Source: Syntrophomonadaceae bacterium | Lineage (GTDB): Bacteria; Bacillota; Syntrophomonadia; Syntrophomonadales; Syntrophomonadaceae | DNA length: 18,675 nucleotides | Reading direction: 5' to 3' | NCBI GenBank assembly: GCA_030526885.1 | Contig: JAUNBV010000019.1 | Span: 1 to 18,675, forward strand | Shown here: in pieces, positions 6,131-14,508 of the stretch | Layout: every line of letters starts with the position of its first letter | Numbering within the stretch: the stretch's first letter is position 1 | Program-made: the position numbers and the translations under genes | Notes under the pieces: generated by a model | The model's input: only the letters and a program-made list of their open reading frames with translations | What the model was told of the DNA's origin: nothing | The model's database searches: none

Positions 6131-7771
6131 TTGACCGCGGAAAGAAGCTCTTTAAGCAATTTCGGCCGCCGTCGCGCCACGAAAATAATAGCCTTTGTGC
6201 TGGCGGTGCTGATGCTGGTGGTAGCCGTCATGACCACCATGCAAATGCTCTCCCTGTCCCAACTGAACGGCAACCTCCTCGCCGACCCGGGAAATATCTC
6301 CCAGCACAGCGAAGCGGTCCGCTGTATCGCGGCGCTGACCGTCAGCGTGGCCGCCTTTCTGCTGCTGTTGCTTTATTTGACGCTGGTAGCCGGGCGCGAG
6401 CCGGATGACGATGGGCTGCACCTGCATGGCATTGACCGCCTCTATACCGACATCAATTTCTTCCTGTTCCTGTGCCTGGCCTTCGTTTGCATAGGCGGCG
6501 ATATCAGCCTGTGGACAGCAAAGGGCGATTATCCCCTGAATCCCTCCCTGAGCGGGCTGCTGTTTTTGATCACCGCTTTGGGCAGTACCTTCGGGCTGCT
6601 CCTGTTGCTGTCCCTGCTGCGCCACCTCAAAAACCGCAGCCTGATCAGGCACAGCTTGCTGGGCGCCATCTGTATAAGGATAGCCCGCGACATCTCCGGC
6701 GGCGTATCGGCGCTCCTGAACGGACGCCCCCTGGTGCAGCGCCTGTGCCTGATGGCCGCCGGCGTGGCAATCGTATTTATTCTGCTGAGCGCGCTCAACC
6801 CCTGGTTTGCGCTCCTTTTTACCCCCTTCCTCATACATTGGGTGCATAAAAAGGCTCTGGTTTACACCGCCATCCGCGAGGGTATCACCGCGCTCAAGGA
6901 AGGCGATCTGGAGCATCAGATCCCGCTGCGGGACGGAGCATTTACCGCCACCCTCAAATCCGGGGAGGGCAAGCGGGAGCAGCGGGTTATCATAAAGCCC
7001 AACAGCGAGCTCTACTCCCTGGCCGCCGATATCAACGCCATTGGCGATGGGCTCAAACTCGCGGTGGAGCGCGAACTGCAGAGCGAGCGCATGAAGAGCG
7101 AGCTCATCAGTAATGTTTCCCACGACCTGCGCACCCCGCTGACCTCCATTATCACCTATATCGACCTGCTGAAAACGGAAGGCACAGGCAGCGAAAACGC
7201 CGCCGGCTACATCGAAATCGTGGAGCAAAAGGCGGCGCGTTTGAAGACCCTGACCGACGACCTGTTTGAAGCCTCCAAGGCCTCCAGCGGCAGCATCACG
7301 GTGGCGCTGGAAGAGGTGGAACTGGTATCGCTGCTGAGTCAGGGGTTGGGCGAGTTGGATGAACAGGTGAACGCTTCCGGGCTGGATTTCCGCCTTATGC
7401 TGCCGGAGGGGAAGATTTGGGTGCTGGCCGACGGACGCCTGCTGTGGCGGGTGATCGAGAATCTTCTGTCCAACATCTTCAAATACGCCCAGCCCGGTTC
7501 GCGGGTGTATATCGAACCGGCGGTGAGCGACCGTTGGGGCCATATCGTCATGAAAAACATTTCCGCTACCCCTCTGAATATCAGCCCCGATGAATTGATG
7601 GAACGCTTTACCCGCGGCGACGAAGCCCGCAGCAGCGAAGGCAGCGGCTTGGGCCTGTCCATCGCCCGCAGCCTGACCGAATTACAGGGCGGCCATTTCA
7701 GCCTGCATATCGACGGCGACCTGTTTAAGACCCGGGTGATACTGCCCCTCATACCTGATTCTACTGCATAA
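6131..7771 (+). CDS. Membrane sensor histidine kinase
   Basis: The TTG start at 6131 follows the regulator stop by 3 nt, with an AAGGAAG element 7-8 nt upstream, so the pair is translationally linked. The 546-residue product has about five to six hydrophobic segments in residues 15-240 and a linker. The H-box is SNVSHDLRTPLTS with H331 as autophosphorylation site. The N-box is ENLLSNIFKYA (N444, N448), and the G2-like motif is GSGLGLSIA. The usual DxGxG (G1) motif is absent: the matching stretch reads MKNISATPLNI. VanS-type clostridial kinases share this trait, and the rest of the ATP-binding domain is intact, so activity is expected. The sensed signal is unknown. The poorly charged, multi-pass input region suggests membrane or envelope sensing, which is inference. 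Confidence 0.93.
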   Translation: MTAERSSLSNFGRRRATKIIAFVLAVLMLVVAVMTTMQMLSLSQLNGNLLADPGNISQHSEAVRCIAALTVSVAAFLLLLLYLTLVAGREPDDDGLHLHGIDRLYTDINFFLFLCLAFVCIGGDISLWTAKGDYPLNPSLSGLLFLITALGSTFGLLLLLSLLRHLKNRSLIRHSLLGAICIRIARDISGGVSALLNGRPLVQRLCLMAAGVAIVFILLSALNPWFALLFTPFLIHWVHKKALVYTAIREGITALKEGDLEHQIPLRDGAFTATLKSGEGKREQRVIIKPNSELYSLAADINAIGDGLKLAVERELQSERMKSELISNVSHDLRTPLTSIITYIDLLKTEGTGSENAAGYIEIVEQKAARLKTLTDDLFEASKASSGSITVALEEVELVSLLSQGLGELDEQVNASGLDFRLMLPEGKIWVLADGRLLWRVIENLLSNIFKYAQPGSRVYIEPAVSDRWGHIVMKNISATPLNISPDELMERFTRGDEARSSEGSGLGLSIARSLTELQGGHFSLHIDGDLFKTRVILPLIPDSTA

Positions 7772-7790
7772 GGGAAAACCAAAAGCGGGG

Positions 7791-7839
7791 AAAAAACGCC
7801 GGCATTACAATCCTCTTCCGGACTGCCCACCGGCGTTTT
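7791..7839. terminator. Bidirectional intrinsic terminator between convergent operons
   Basis: The arms AAAACGCCGG (7793-7802) and CCGGCGTTTT (7830-7839) pair perfectly around a 27-nt loop. The plus strand ends in TTTT, and the minus strand reads CCGGCG followed by six T. It terminates the histidine kinase operon from one side and the ttd operon from the other, and it overlaps the TAA stop of ttdB. Confidence 0.75.
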
Positions 7840-8446
7840 ATTTCATGAAATGAACCTTTTCCATTATCGCCGGCATCACCTGGGCCTGGCGGGTATGAAA
7901 GAGTTGTTTATTGTTTTCAAACAGATTGTTGCCCTCGGTATCGATAGAAATGATCAAGGGGCCAAAACCCTTTACCCGGCACACCCAGAAGGCTTCGGGC
8001 ATACCCTGATCCAACCACTCCACGCTCGTGATCTCCTCCACCGCTTCGGCGGCCACCACCGCACAGCCGCCCGGGAATACCGCGTGTACCGTTTTATGCT
8101 CCCGGCAGGCGGCGGCGGTTTTTTCGCCCATGCCGCCTTTGCCGATGATGAGCTTCACGCCGGTCAGGGCAATGAATTCCGCTTGATACTTCTCCATGCG
8201 CATACGGGTGGTGGGCCCGATGGAAACCATACGCCAGCCGCCGTCCCCGCACTGCTGCACAATAGGCCCGGCGTGAAATATCGCCATGCCTGCAAGCTCA
8301 AAATCCGGTTTTTCGTGTTTAAGCACCCGCCGCCGGTGACTGATATCGCGGCAGGTGGCCAGCATACCGTCCAGGTATACTATGTCTCCCACCCGCAGGT
8401 CGGCAATATCCTCCGCCGCGAGGGGTGTAGTCAACTTCTTTTCCAT
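7838..8446 (-). CDS. ttdB: L(+)-tartrate dehydratase / class I fumarase, beta subunit
   Basis: The 202-residue product matches E. coli TtdB (about 201 aa) nearly end to end by recall. It starts with LTTPLAAEDIADLRVGD, then the CRDISHRR, FHAGPIV, IGPTTRMRM and GKGGMG motifs, then FPGGCAVVAAEAVEEI and GFGPLIISIDTEGNNLF. This subunit supplies the C-terminal half of the active site to the iron-sulfur alpha subunit. The heterodimer dehydrates L(+)-tartrate to oxaloacetate; close relatives act as fumarases, and the two activities cannot be separated by eye. ATG 8446 has GGAGG at about 7-nt spacing, and the gene overlaps the ttdA end by 16 nt, so translation is coupled. It is the last gene of the operon. 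Confidence 0.93.
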   Translation of the reverse strand: MEKKLTTPLAAEDIADLRVGDIVYLDGMLATCRDISHRRRVLKHEKPDFELAGMAIFHAGPIVQQCGDGGWRMVSIGPTTRMRMEKYQAEFIALTGVKLIIGKGGMGEKTAAACREHKTVHAVFPGGCAVVAAEAVEEITSVEWLDQGMPEAFWVCRVKGFGPLIISIDTEGNNLFENNKQLFHTRQAQVMPAIMEKVHFMK

Positions 8447-9381
8447 GAAGGCTCCTCCGTTCCCCGGGCGCTGCCGGTCCGTCGCTTGGCGTCATCCCCA
8501 TCACTGAGCCGCGATTCCTGCCCCCGGTGGCTGATGAGCTCATAGCTCAAGTCCTCGCGGATACGGATACAACCGCGGCGATGCGCCCAGCAGCCCACGC
8601 TGACCCCCACACCCATCGAGGAGGGATGGCGCGCCGCGGTCTCGATGTTTACCCCCATCACGCTGGCGGCCCCGCCCAGCCCCTGCGGGCCCAGGCCCAC
8701 GGCGTTTAATCCGTCCTTTAGCTCCGCTTCCATCATCGCGCCGCGTGGATGAGGATGGTGGCTGCCCACCGGGCGCAGCAAGGCTTTCTTGGATAATTTG
8801 GCCGCCGAGCTCACACAGGTGCCGATACCCACTCCCACCAGCAGCGGCGGGCAGGCGTTGATGCCCATATTGACGATGGTGTCGAACACAAACTCCACCA
8901 CCGCTTCATAACCGGCCGAGGGCATCAGCACCTTGGCATGGCCGGGCAAGCTGCAACCGCCGCCCGCCATATAGGAATACAGCACTAATTCGCTGCTGTC
9001 CGGCACTATCTCCCACTCTATCCAGGGCGCGCGCTCGCCTGCGTTGCAGGCGGTGTTCACTTCGGCAAAGATTTCCACCGCGTTATGGCGCAGGGGCACG
9101 CGGTCGGTAGCCTCGCGCACGGCGGAAACAAGGATTCCCTCCAGCTCATTTATGAGCGGAAAACCGGTTCCGGCCTGCACGAAAAACTGAATCAGCCCCG
9201 TGTCCTGGCAACAGGGACGGTTAAGCGCCTCCGCCCGTTGCAGGTTTTTGAACATGGAATCATACACCGCCAGCGCCAGAGGGCTTTCCTCCTCCGCCCG
9301 CAGCTCCGTCAGCCGCTGCCGCACATCGTCGGGCAATACCCGTCCCGTCAGCCCTAAAAATTCTATCACCAATTCCTGCAA
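8431..9381 (-). CDS. ttdA: L(+)-tartrate dehydratase / class I fumarase, alpha (iron-sulfur) subunit
   Basis: The catalytic 4Fe-4S hydro-lyase subunit is oxygen-sensitive. It matches E. coli TtdA closely by recall: LNRPCCQDTG, PLRHNAVEIF, YMAGGGCSLPGHAKVLMPS, NACPPLLVGVGIG, LSKKALLRPVGSHHPHP, GPQGLGG, VMGVNIETAARHPS and GCWAHRRG. The cysteines in CQDTG, NACPP and GCWAHRRG are the expected cluster ligands. These details favour tartrate dehydratase over generic fumarase. The listed TTG start at 9381 lacks a ribosome binding site. Alignment with TtdA implies more N-terminal residues, and a GGGGG element lies 8 nt before an in-frame ATA at 9402, so the true start may be 9402. The C-terminus extends about 26 residues past the E. 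coli end (rich in Arg, Ser and Glu) and overlaps ttdB. Confidence 0.93.
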   Translation of the reverse strand: MQELVIEFLGLTGRVLPDDVRQRLTELRAEEESPLALAVYDSMFKNLQRAEALNRPCCQDTGLIQFFVQAGTGFPLINELEGILVSAVREATDRVPLRHNAVEIFAEVNTACNAGERAPWIEWEIVPDSSELVLYSYMAGGGCSLPGHAKVLMPSAGYEAVVEFVFDTIVNMGINACPPLLVGVGIGTCVSSAAKLSKKALLRPVGSHHPHPRGAMMEAELKDGLNAVGLGPQGLGGAASVMGVNIETAARHPSSMGVGVSVGCWAHRRGCIRIREDLSYELISHRGQESRLSDGDDAKRRTGSARGTEEPSWKRS

Positions 9382-9410
9382 TTTCCGCGCTTGCGTTTCT
9401 ATGCCCGGCG

Positions 9411-9417
9411 CCCCCTT
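9411..9417 (-). promoter_or_regulatory. Ribosome binding site that points to a non-canonical ttdA start
   Basis: On the minus strand AAGGGGG (9417-9411) lies 8 nt before an in-frame ATA (9402-9400). No ATG or GTG, and no TTG other than the one at 9381, occurs in this frame between the preceding TGA and 9381. The TTG at 9381 has no Shine-Dalgarno-like element at normal distance. Confidence 0.5.
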
Positions 9418-9453
9418 TTCTGTGCCGGCGTTGGTAACGCCGCCAAGTTTTGA

Positions 9454-10794
9454 TCATTCATCGGATTTAAGTATCTCTTCGCGCACCTGCTGTTTCATCT
9501 TCCTTATCATTTTGTATATCTCCTCCACATGCCATACACCGGTTTCCGGTTCATAGGCACAGTACCAGGGCTTTTCCTCCGGGGCGCGGTCCATGCTGTC
9601 GGCAATGCAGTGGAAACACGCATAGCGGTATTCGCAGCCCCGGCACCCCTCTATGCGGTCGCCGTTCATGGCCAGAAGCTCCGGCTTGATGATAGCGGCT
9701 AAAAGTCCGGGAGCCCTGCCCTTTATGTCTCCGTGGCAAAGCCTCTTTTCCATCGGGCAGGGGTTGACCTCAAGCTCGGCGGAGATATACAGCGCATAGC
9801 CGAAACAATTATGATAGCCCATGCGAAAGAGTACGTCATAAGCGTTGAGTTTATCCTTGAAGGTATCCGGGGTGATCAGTTTCCGTGACAGGGTGCTTTC
9901 ATCAACCAGGATGGCTCCCGCCCGGCCGGTGAGCCGCACCACGTCCTGCTTGCAGTTGAGGTCGTAGGAGCAGTCCCCCCGCGTGCCCAGGTCCACGCCG
10001 TCCATCAGGATGGTGGAAATGCGGGTCTCAACCCCATGCTTATTTAGTATCTCCAGCCCGCGGGTGGTCTTATCATGCGAATTGCGCCCCAGGGTGACGA
10101 AGCTGTGATCCATGGGGTCATAGGAATATATGGACACCGCCACCGTGATCCCCAGTTCCTTGAGCAACGCCGCCACATCGTCATCCATCAGCACACAGTT
10201 GGAATACAGTTCCACGGTGCTAAAGCGCGCTGCCGCCGCCTTGAGCATCGGTATGATGTGCGGGTTGCACAGCGGCTCCCCGCCGGTAAACTGGATGTTC
10301 TCCACGCCGATGGCCCGCAGTTCGTCCATGGCATACTCGGCGTCGGCCAGGCTCAGGGTATGGAAATCCTTGGCGCCGTATATCGCGTCCTCATAGCAGT
10401 GAATACACTTCAAATTACACAAATCGGTGGTTTGGAGCATGGCGAAATTTAAAGGCGTGTCCCGCGGCTCGGACCCGGGCACAGCAGCGTCCTCCAACAG
10501 CCCCTCGGTAAGCAAAAAATTACGGAGCTCCTCGTCGGGTCCTTTTTTCAGCGCCTCCAGCGCGGCATCGTCTATGGCATAAAGGTTGCCGTGCTTCAGG
10601 TCGTAAATACAGTGGTTTTTAGCGCCCCGCACCACGAACGCCATCGGGGTCAGCATCATTTCCGCATGAGCGTCGATGTCCGCCGGCATCACCGGCCGGT
10701 AAGGCCGTTTCCAGAACAAGCAGGCACAGGAGAACCGCTCACAATCCACATCCTCCGTGCCGACGGTAAGCTTTCTTATATGTTCGCTCCACAT
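9454..10794 (-). CDS. Radical SAM/SPASM-domain protein
   Basis: The 446-residue protein carries the radical SAM cluster motif C126-NLK-C130-IH-C133, followed by QFTGGEPL (SAM-binding GGE) and a TIM-barrel-like core. The C-terminal region is cysteine-rich (CPMEKRLCHGD, then EGCRGCEYRYACFHC), like the auxiliary cluster ligands of SPASM enzymes. These enzymes cleave S-adenosylmethionine to a radical and commonly modify peptides or proteins, as in anSME and sactipeptide or quinohemoprotein maturases. The N-terminal ~100 residues (MAFVVRGAKNHCIYDL, FLLTEGLLED) look like the substrate-handling region seen ahead of the barrel in peptide maturases. No precursor peptide is seen beside it. It is the first gene of the operon with ttdAB, with GGAGGG 6 nt before ATG. 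The exact substrate is unknown; a link to the tartrate enzyme is only positional. Confidence 0.88.
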   Translation of the reverse strand: MWSEHIRKLTVGTEDVDCERFSCACLFWKRPYRPVMPADIDAHAEMMLTPMAFVVRGAKNHCIYDLKHGNLYAIDDAALEALKKGPDEELRNFLLTEGLLEDAAVPGSEPRDTPLNFAMLQTTDLCNLKCIHCYEDAIYGAKDFHTLSLADAEYAMDELRAIGVENIQFTGGEPLCNPHIIPMLKAAAARFSTVELYSNCVLMDDDVAALLKELGITVAVSIYSYDPMDHSFVTLGRNSHDKTTRGLEILNKHGVETRISTILMDGVDLGTRGDCSYDLNCKQDVVRLTGRAGAILVDESTLSRKLITPDTFKDKLNAYDVLFRMGYHNCFGYALYISAELEVNPCPMEKRLCHGDIKGRAPGLLAAIIKPELLAMNGDRIEGCRGCEYRYACFHCIADSMDRAPEEKPWYCAYEPETGVWHVEEIYKMIRKMKQQVREEILKSDE

Positions 10795-10865
10795 TTTTTT
10801 CCCTCCAAATTTTTTATTCCTAATATCAGGAGCCGCAATGGGCTCGGATGCTAATGTCCCGCATC

Positions 10866-10894
10866 ATTATAAACTTTTCGGGCAAATGCGGCAA
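10866..10894 (-). promoter_or_regulatory. SigA-type promoter of the radical SAM-ttdAB operon
   Basis: On the minus strand TTGCCG (10894-10889), 17-nt spacer, perfect TATAAT (10871-10866). The start point would be near 10859, leaving a leader of about 65 nt. A short GAGCC/GGCTC hairpin lies in that leader (10845-10830), upstream of the ribosome binding site. Confidence 0.75.
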
Positions 10895-10987
10895 GATTTC
10901 GTATAACCTGTCGCTTGCTGTTGCCGCGTGCCGGCCGGCGGGCTACGCCCGGTGCAGTATCCCACCTTATTAGCCGCTTCCCGATGC

Positions 10988-12274
10988 CTATAGCTGTGCC
11001 AGGATGCCCTTTACGCTGCGCTGCACCTCATTGGTCACGCGTTCGATATCTATGGTCAGGAATTCTCCGTTGCGGTACAGCACCTTGCCGTCTACCATGG
11101 TCTGCACCACATCCCCGCCACAGGCGGAATAGACGATATTGTTTATCAGGTCGTATTCGGGCTGCATATTGGGCTTGCCGATATCCAGTACGATGAGGTC
11201 GGCTTTATAACCCACCGCCAGCTTGCCGCAGTCGTCACGGCCCTGGCTCAGCGCGCCGCCGCGGGTAGCGGCATAGAGCACCTCGCGCGGGGTAATGACC
11301 GTGGGGTCGCTGTAGGCCCCCTTATATACCACGGCAAAAAACTTCATATCCTCCAGAAAATTTATGCTGTTATTGCTGGCTACGCCGTCGGTACCAATCG
11401 CCAGATTGATGCCGTGCTCCACCAACCGGGGCTGGTTGCACAGCCCGCTGGCCAGCTTCAGGTTGCTGACCGGGCAGGTGGCTACCGTGACCCCCTTTTC
11501 CGCCAGGATTTCATAATCCCCTTCATCCAGCCACACGCAGTGCGCGGCTACCGTAGGGCTATCAAACAGCCCCAGGTCGTTTAAATAGCGCACCGGGGAT
11601 TTGCCGTGACGTTGCCGGCATTCCTCGGTCTCGAGTTTGGTCTCGGCTACATGGGCGTGCATACGGGCACCGATGCTGCGGGTGTATTCCGCCAGCTGCC
11701 GCGCCACCTTGGGGGTGGAGGTATATTCCGCGTGCAGCGACATATCCACCGCCAGCCGCCCCGCGCCCGCGCCATGGAAATTCTCAAAGAAACTCTTGGC
11801 CTCTTTATAGGATGGCATATCCCACAAATCATCATCGGTAAAGCATACCACCGAGCGGCTGATATTGCTTTTTATGCCACATTCGAGCACTGCCCGCGCC
11901 ATATCCTCACAGAAAAAATACATGTCATTCTGCGATACCACGCCAAAACGCAGCGACTCCGCCAACCCCAGCGTGGTTCCCCAATAAACCGCGTCATTGG
12001 TGAGCTTATCCTCAAAGGGGAACACCAGTTTATTGAGCCAGTTTTGCAGCGTCATATTCTCGCCGTAGCCGCGCAGCAGCACCATGGGGGTGTGGGCGTG
12101 ACCGTTATAAAAGGCGCTCATCAGCAGCCGCCGGTAACCGGAGTAAACCGCGCCATAATCCTCCTCCGGCTCCTTGTCCCCGATATAAGCGATTTTATCT
12201 CCCCTGACCCCCACATACATATTGGTCCTGATGTTGAGATCCTCATCCAGAATAGTAATGTCTTTGAATAACAT
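10988..12274 (-). CDS. mtaD: MtaD-type 5-methylthioadenosine/S-adenosylhomocysteine deaminase (amidohydrolase superfamily)
   Basis: The 428-residue cytoplasmic enzyme is built on the amidohydrolase barrel with N- and C-terminal beta-sandwich parts. The metal and catalytic residues are in place: H59 and H61 (NGHAHTP), H208 and E211 (HAHVAET), H245 (AAHCVWLD) and D296 (IGTDG). Family members deaminate SAH, MTA or adenosine-like purines to the inosyl forms; related branches are chlorohydrolases such as TrzN and AtzA. The C-terminus GYKADLIVLD, then VDGKVLYRNGEF, is typical. AGGAGG lies 5 nt before ATG 12274. It is the last gene of a four-gene operon, 50 nt after a predicted transporter. Specificity within the family cannot be fixed by eye, and the symbol is by family resemblance. 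Confidence 0.85.
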   Translation of the reverse strand: MLFKDITILDEDLNIRTNMYVGVRGDKIAYIGDKEPEEDYGAVYSGYRRLLMSAFYNGHAHTPMVLLRGYGENMTLQNWLNKLVFPFEDKLTNDAVYWGTTLGLAESLRFGVVSQNDMYFFCEDMARAVLECGIKSNISRSVVCFTDDDLWDMPSYKEAKSFFENFHGAGAGRLAVDMSLHAEYTSTPKVARQLAEYTRSIGARMHAHVAETKLETEECRQRHGKSPVRYLNDLGLFDSPTVAAHCVWLDEGDYEILAEKGVTVATCPVSNLKLASGLCNQPRLVEHGINLAIGTDGVASNNSINFLEDMKFFAVVYKGAYSDPTVITPREVLYAATRGGALSQGRDDCGKLAVGYKADLIVLDIGKPNMQPEYDLINNIVYSACGGDVVQTMVDGKVLYRNGEFLTIDIERVTNEVQRSVKGILAQL

Positions 12275-12324
12275 AACATCCTCCTAAAATTTTTTATAGC
12301 CTTCAAAGCCCTGATGAGCGAAAA

Positions 12325-13125
12325 CTAATCTCCGTATCCGGCGGTGAAACCGCACAGCGCGAAGCAGGCGGTATATAGGCTAAGCCCGATTATCACTGGG
12401 CATAGGCCGAATTCGCCGCTGCCGGAGAGCCCAACATTGTAAACCCGGTCCATGATAAGGACAAATACCAGCGCCAGCACGGTCATGGCCGCGGCTATGC
12501 GCATGCGCCGCGCGCTCGGCGGCCGTAGGCCGGCATAGCCCTCGTCGGCCATGGTTTCCTTCCAATAAGGCACATATTCCGGCGGCAGCAAGGTCACCAG
12601 CGCCAGCAGCGGCAGGCCCAGAACCACGGTAGCGGCAATATTATTTAAAAAAATCATATTAAAGGTGTTCAACGCCGGCAGCGCATTATAATAATCGAAG
12701 GACAGCGCCAAAACAGCGCTGCATGACGCCACCGACATCAGAATCGCCGCCGCCAGCCGCCGCCCGGCGCGGGGAGAGCGGAAGGAAGGGCGCTGCAAAA
12801 ATTCATCGCCGCCCAGCGCGTCCCATATCTTATAGGGCAGATAGGCGGAAAAGAAATTGCCGATAAAGCCGTACACGGTGAGTATGGTCAGCGAGCCGGA
12901 AAAATCCCCGATCAGGTTGCCCACGGCGCAGCCCACCGCTCCGGCAGGCCCGAACATCAGGCCAAAGGCCAGAGCCAGCATATTTACCGGGCGCACCTCG
13001 GTAACCTCCGGTATCAGCACGATGCTGTTCTTAAACAGCACCGCCATCAGCGCGAATACCGCCGCGCAAAAGGCGGCGTTCTTTATCATTTTCGGGTGGC
13101 GGAACATGGCTATAAGCTCGTTCAT
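12325..13125 (-). CDS. ECF-transporter S-component-like integral membrane protein
   Basis: This 266-residue membrane protein has about six hydrophobic segments. A conserved-looking core, VRPVNMLALAFGLMFGPAGA followed by GNLIGDFSGSLT and GFIGNFFSAYLPYKIWD, resembles substrate-binding S components of energy-coupling factor transporters. Those scavenge vitamins, nucleobases or queuosine precursors with shared EcfA/EcfT modules. No ATPase or EcfT gene is in the window, so a shared (group II) energising module would be needed. The ATG overlaps the phosphatase stop (ATGA), giving tight translational coupling. The downstream deaminase suggests a purine-related ligand, but that is inference. The family assignment rests on pattern resemblance, and an unrelated membrane protein remains possible. 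Confidence 0.6.
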   Translation of the reverse strand: MNELIAMFRHPKMIKNAAFCAAVFALMAVLFKNSIVLIPEVTEVRPVNMLALAFGLMFGPAGAVGCAVGNLIGDFSGSLTILTVYGFIGNFFSAYLPYKIWDALGGDEFLQRPSFRSPRAGRRLAAAILMSVASCSAVLALSFDYYNALPALNTFNMIFLNNIAATVVLGLPLLALVTLLPPEYVPYWKETMADEGYAGLRPPSARRMRIAAAMTVLALVFVLIMDRVYNVGLSGSGEFGLCPVIIGLSLYTACFALCGFTAGYGD

Positions 13126-14486
13126 GCCCTCTCGACTTCCCCCTTTGGCGGCACTGATATGCCTTTATGACCCAGCGCGCATACCGCGATATCGTCCGAC
13201 TGTACCGCTTCTCCGACAAATCCCTTCACTGCCTCCAGCAGCGCCCGGTTGACCTCCTCCGCCGAGCCTGGAGCCCCCGCCGCAAAGACCTCCCTGATGC
13301 GGTCTTCGCCGAATTGCTCCAGCGACCGAGTCTCCGCTTCCGATACCCCATCGGTATAGAACAAAGCGTATTCCCCCGGCAATATTTTCCGCGTTTCCGT
13401 CTTATATTTTCTGCCCGGCAGCATGCCCAGCGCCATACCGCGCGGCTTGGGCATATCCAACGCGGGGCTATGGCCCGACACCAGGAATGGCGGAGTGTGG
13501 CCCGCATTGCTGTAAGTAAACTCACCGCTGTTTAAGTCCATTTTGCCCACCACCGCGGTGACAAACATAGAGGTGTCATTATTATGCGCCAGCGCCTCAT
13601 TGATCTCCGCTAAAATCACCTCCGGCTCACTGCTGACGCGCGCGCTGGTCTGAAACAGAGCCACCGTGCGGGACATAATAATGGCGGCCGGGATGCCTTT
13701 GCCCGAAACGTCGCCCAGAATAAAACAGAAGCAGCCATCCGCTTTATTGACAAAACTGTACAGATCGCCGCCCACTTCCTGCGCCGGGATCAGCAAAGCG
13801 TGGAAATCCAACCGCGAATCAAGCGCGAAATCGTTTTCCAGCAGCGACATCTGGATCTGCGCCGCAATATTCAACTCGCTGTTCATATAGGCCTGCTTGG
13901 CCATCATCTGCTGCCGGGAGCGGATATCATTTAACAGCATCAAAAATAAAATGACGGCACAGCCGTTTAGTATTATCATGGAAAAACCGATCTCATACAC
14001 GATCTCCTTGGCCAGCGGCATCGGCTTGACCAGCGCCACGATCAGCAGCATGTGCACGATTTCGATCATGCCCACCAGGATACCGGCCAGCACGCTGTCC
14101 AACTCTTTCATGTAATTGCGGTACCAGCCGAAGAATACCGTGGCTAAAAGCACCGCCGCCACATCGGCGGCCAGCGTGACCGGCTGCAGCAGCGCCAGCG
14201 AAGCGGCGGTGACCGCCGCCACGCACAAGCCCGGAACCAATCCCAGCAGCAAAGCCGCCAGCGCCGCGCTGATGATCGCGGTGCTCACCTCTATCCCGCC
14301 CGCCTGCACTCCCCATACACAGCAATACAAAGCCATTACCGCGAACAACAGGATTCCGGCCAATTGCTCGCGCGCCGTCAGCGGCTCCCGCTCCACGGCC
14401 CGCGTAAAAAAGCCCAGCCGCGCCAGCAAATACGCGGCCAGCACGATAACAGCCAGATGCTGAATTGTGGTCAGGACCATGTGCAT
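13122..14486 (-). CDS. SpoIIE/RsbU-type PP2C serine phosphatase with N-terminal membrane sensor
   Basis: The 454-residue protein has about six N-terminal membrane segments (residues 5-205), arranged like the 5TM-LYT sensor (PF07694). A short linker and a C-terminal SpoIIE-type PP2C domain (about 220-445) follow. Metal-binding and catalytic motifs are present: EVGGDLYSF, GDVSGKGIPAA, YSNAGHTPPF, LFYTDGVSEAE and SDDIAV. Such phosphatases remove phosphate from a STAS-domain anti-anti-sigma factor, which then captures an anti-sigma kinase and frees a sigma factor. The STAS partner is encoded 22 nt upstream, which supports this role. The two nearby ATGs (14486 and 14480) cannot be separated by ribosome binding site, since both have only a weak CGGAA. 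The signal sensed by the membrane part is unknown. Confidence 0.93.
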   Translation of the reverse strand: MHMVLTTIQHLAVIVLAAYLLARLGFFTRAVEREPLTAREQLAGILLFAVMALYCCVWGVQAGGIEVSTAIISAALAALLLGLVPGLCVAAVTAASLALLQPVTLAADVAAVLLATVFFGWYRNYMKELDSVLAGILVGMIEIVHMLLIVALVKPMPLAKEIVYEIGFSMIILNGCAVILFLMLLNDIRSRQQMMAKQAYMNSELNIAAQIQMSLLENDFALDSRLDFHALLIPAQEVGGDLYSFVNKADGCFCFILGDVSGKGIPAAIIMSRTVALFQTSARVSSEPEVILAEINEALAHNNDTSMFVTAVVGKMDLNSGEFTYSNAGHTPPFLVSGHSPALDMPKPRGMALGMLPGRKYKTETRKILPGEYALFYTDGVSEAETRSLEQFGEDRIREVFAAGAPGSAEEVNRALLEAVKGFVGEAVQSDDIAVCALGHKGISVPPKGEVERA

Positions 14487-14508
14487 AAATCAATTCCGTT
14501 CTTTAGCT

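Noticed and set aside
6152..7543. 463-codon open frame on the minus strand opposite the histidine kinase
   Set aside because: It mirrors the kinase gene and translates to Gln/His-rich low-complexity sequence. It has no domain or promoter, and the plus-strand product has clear kinase motifs.
10935..10955. Hairpin GGGC/GCCC downstream of the deaminase as a terminator
   Set aside because: The stem is short and no T-run follows it on either strand, so an intrinsic terminator is not supported.
11606..12271. 221-codon plus-strand frame opposite the deaminase
   Set aside because: The minus strand carries all metal ligands of an amidohydrolase. This frame has no recognisable features.
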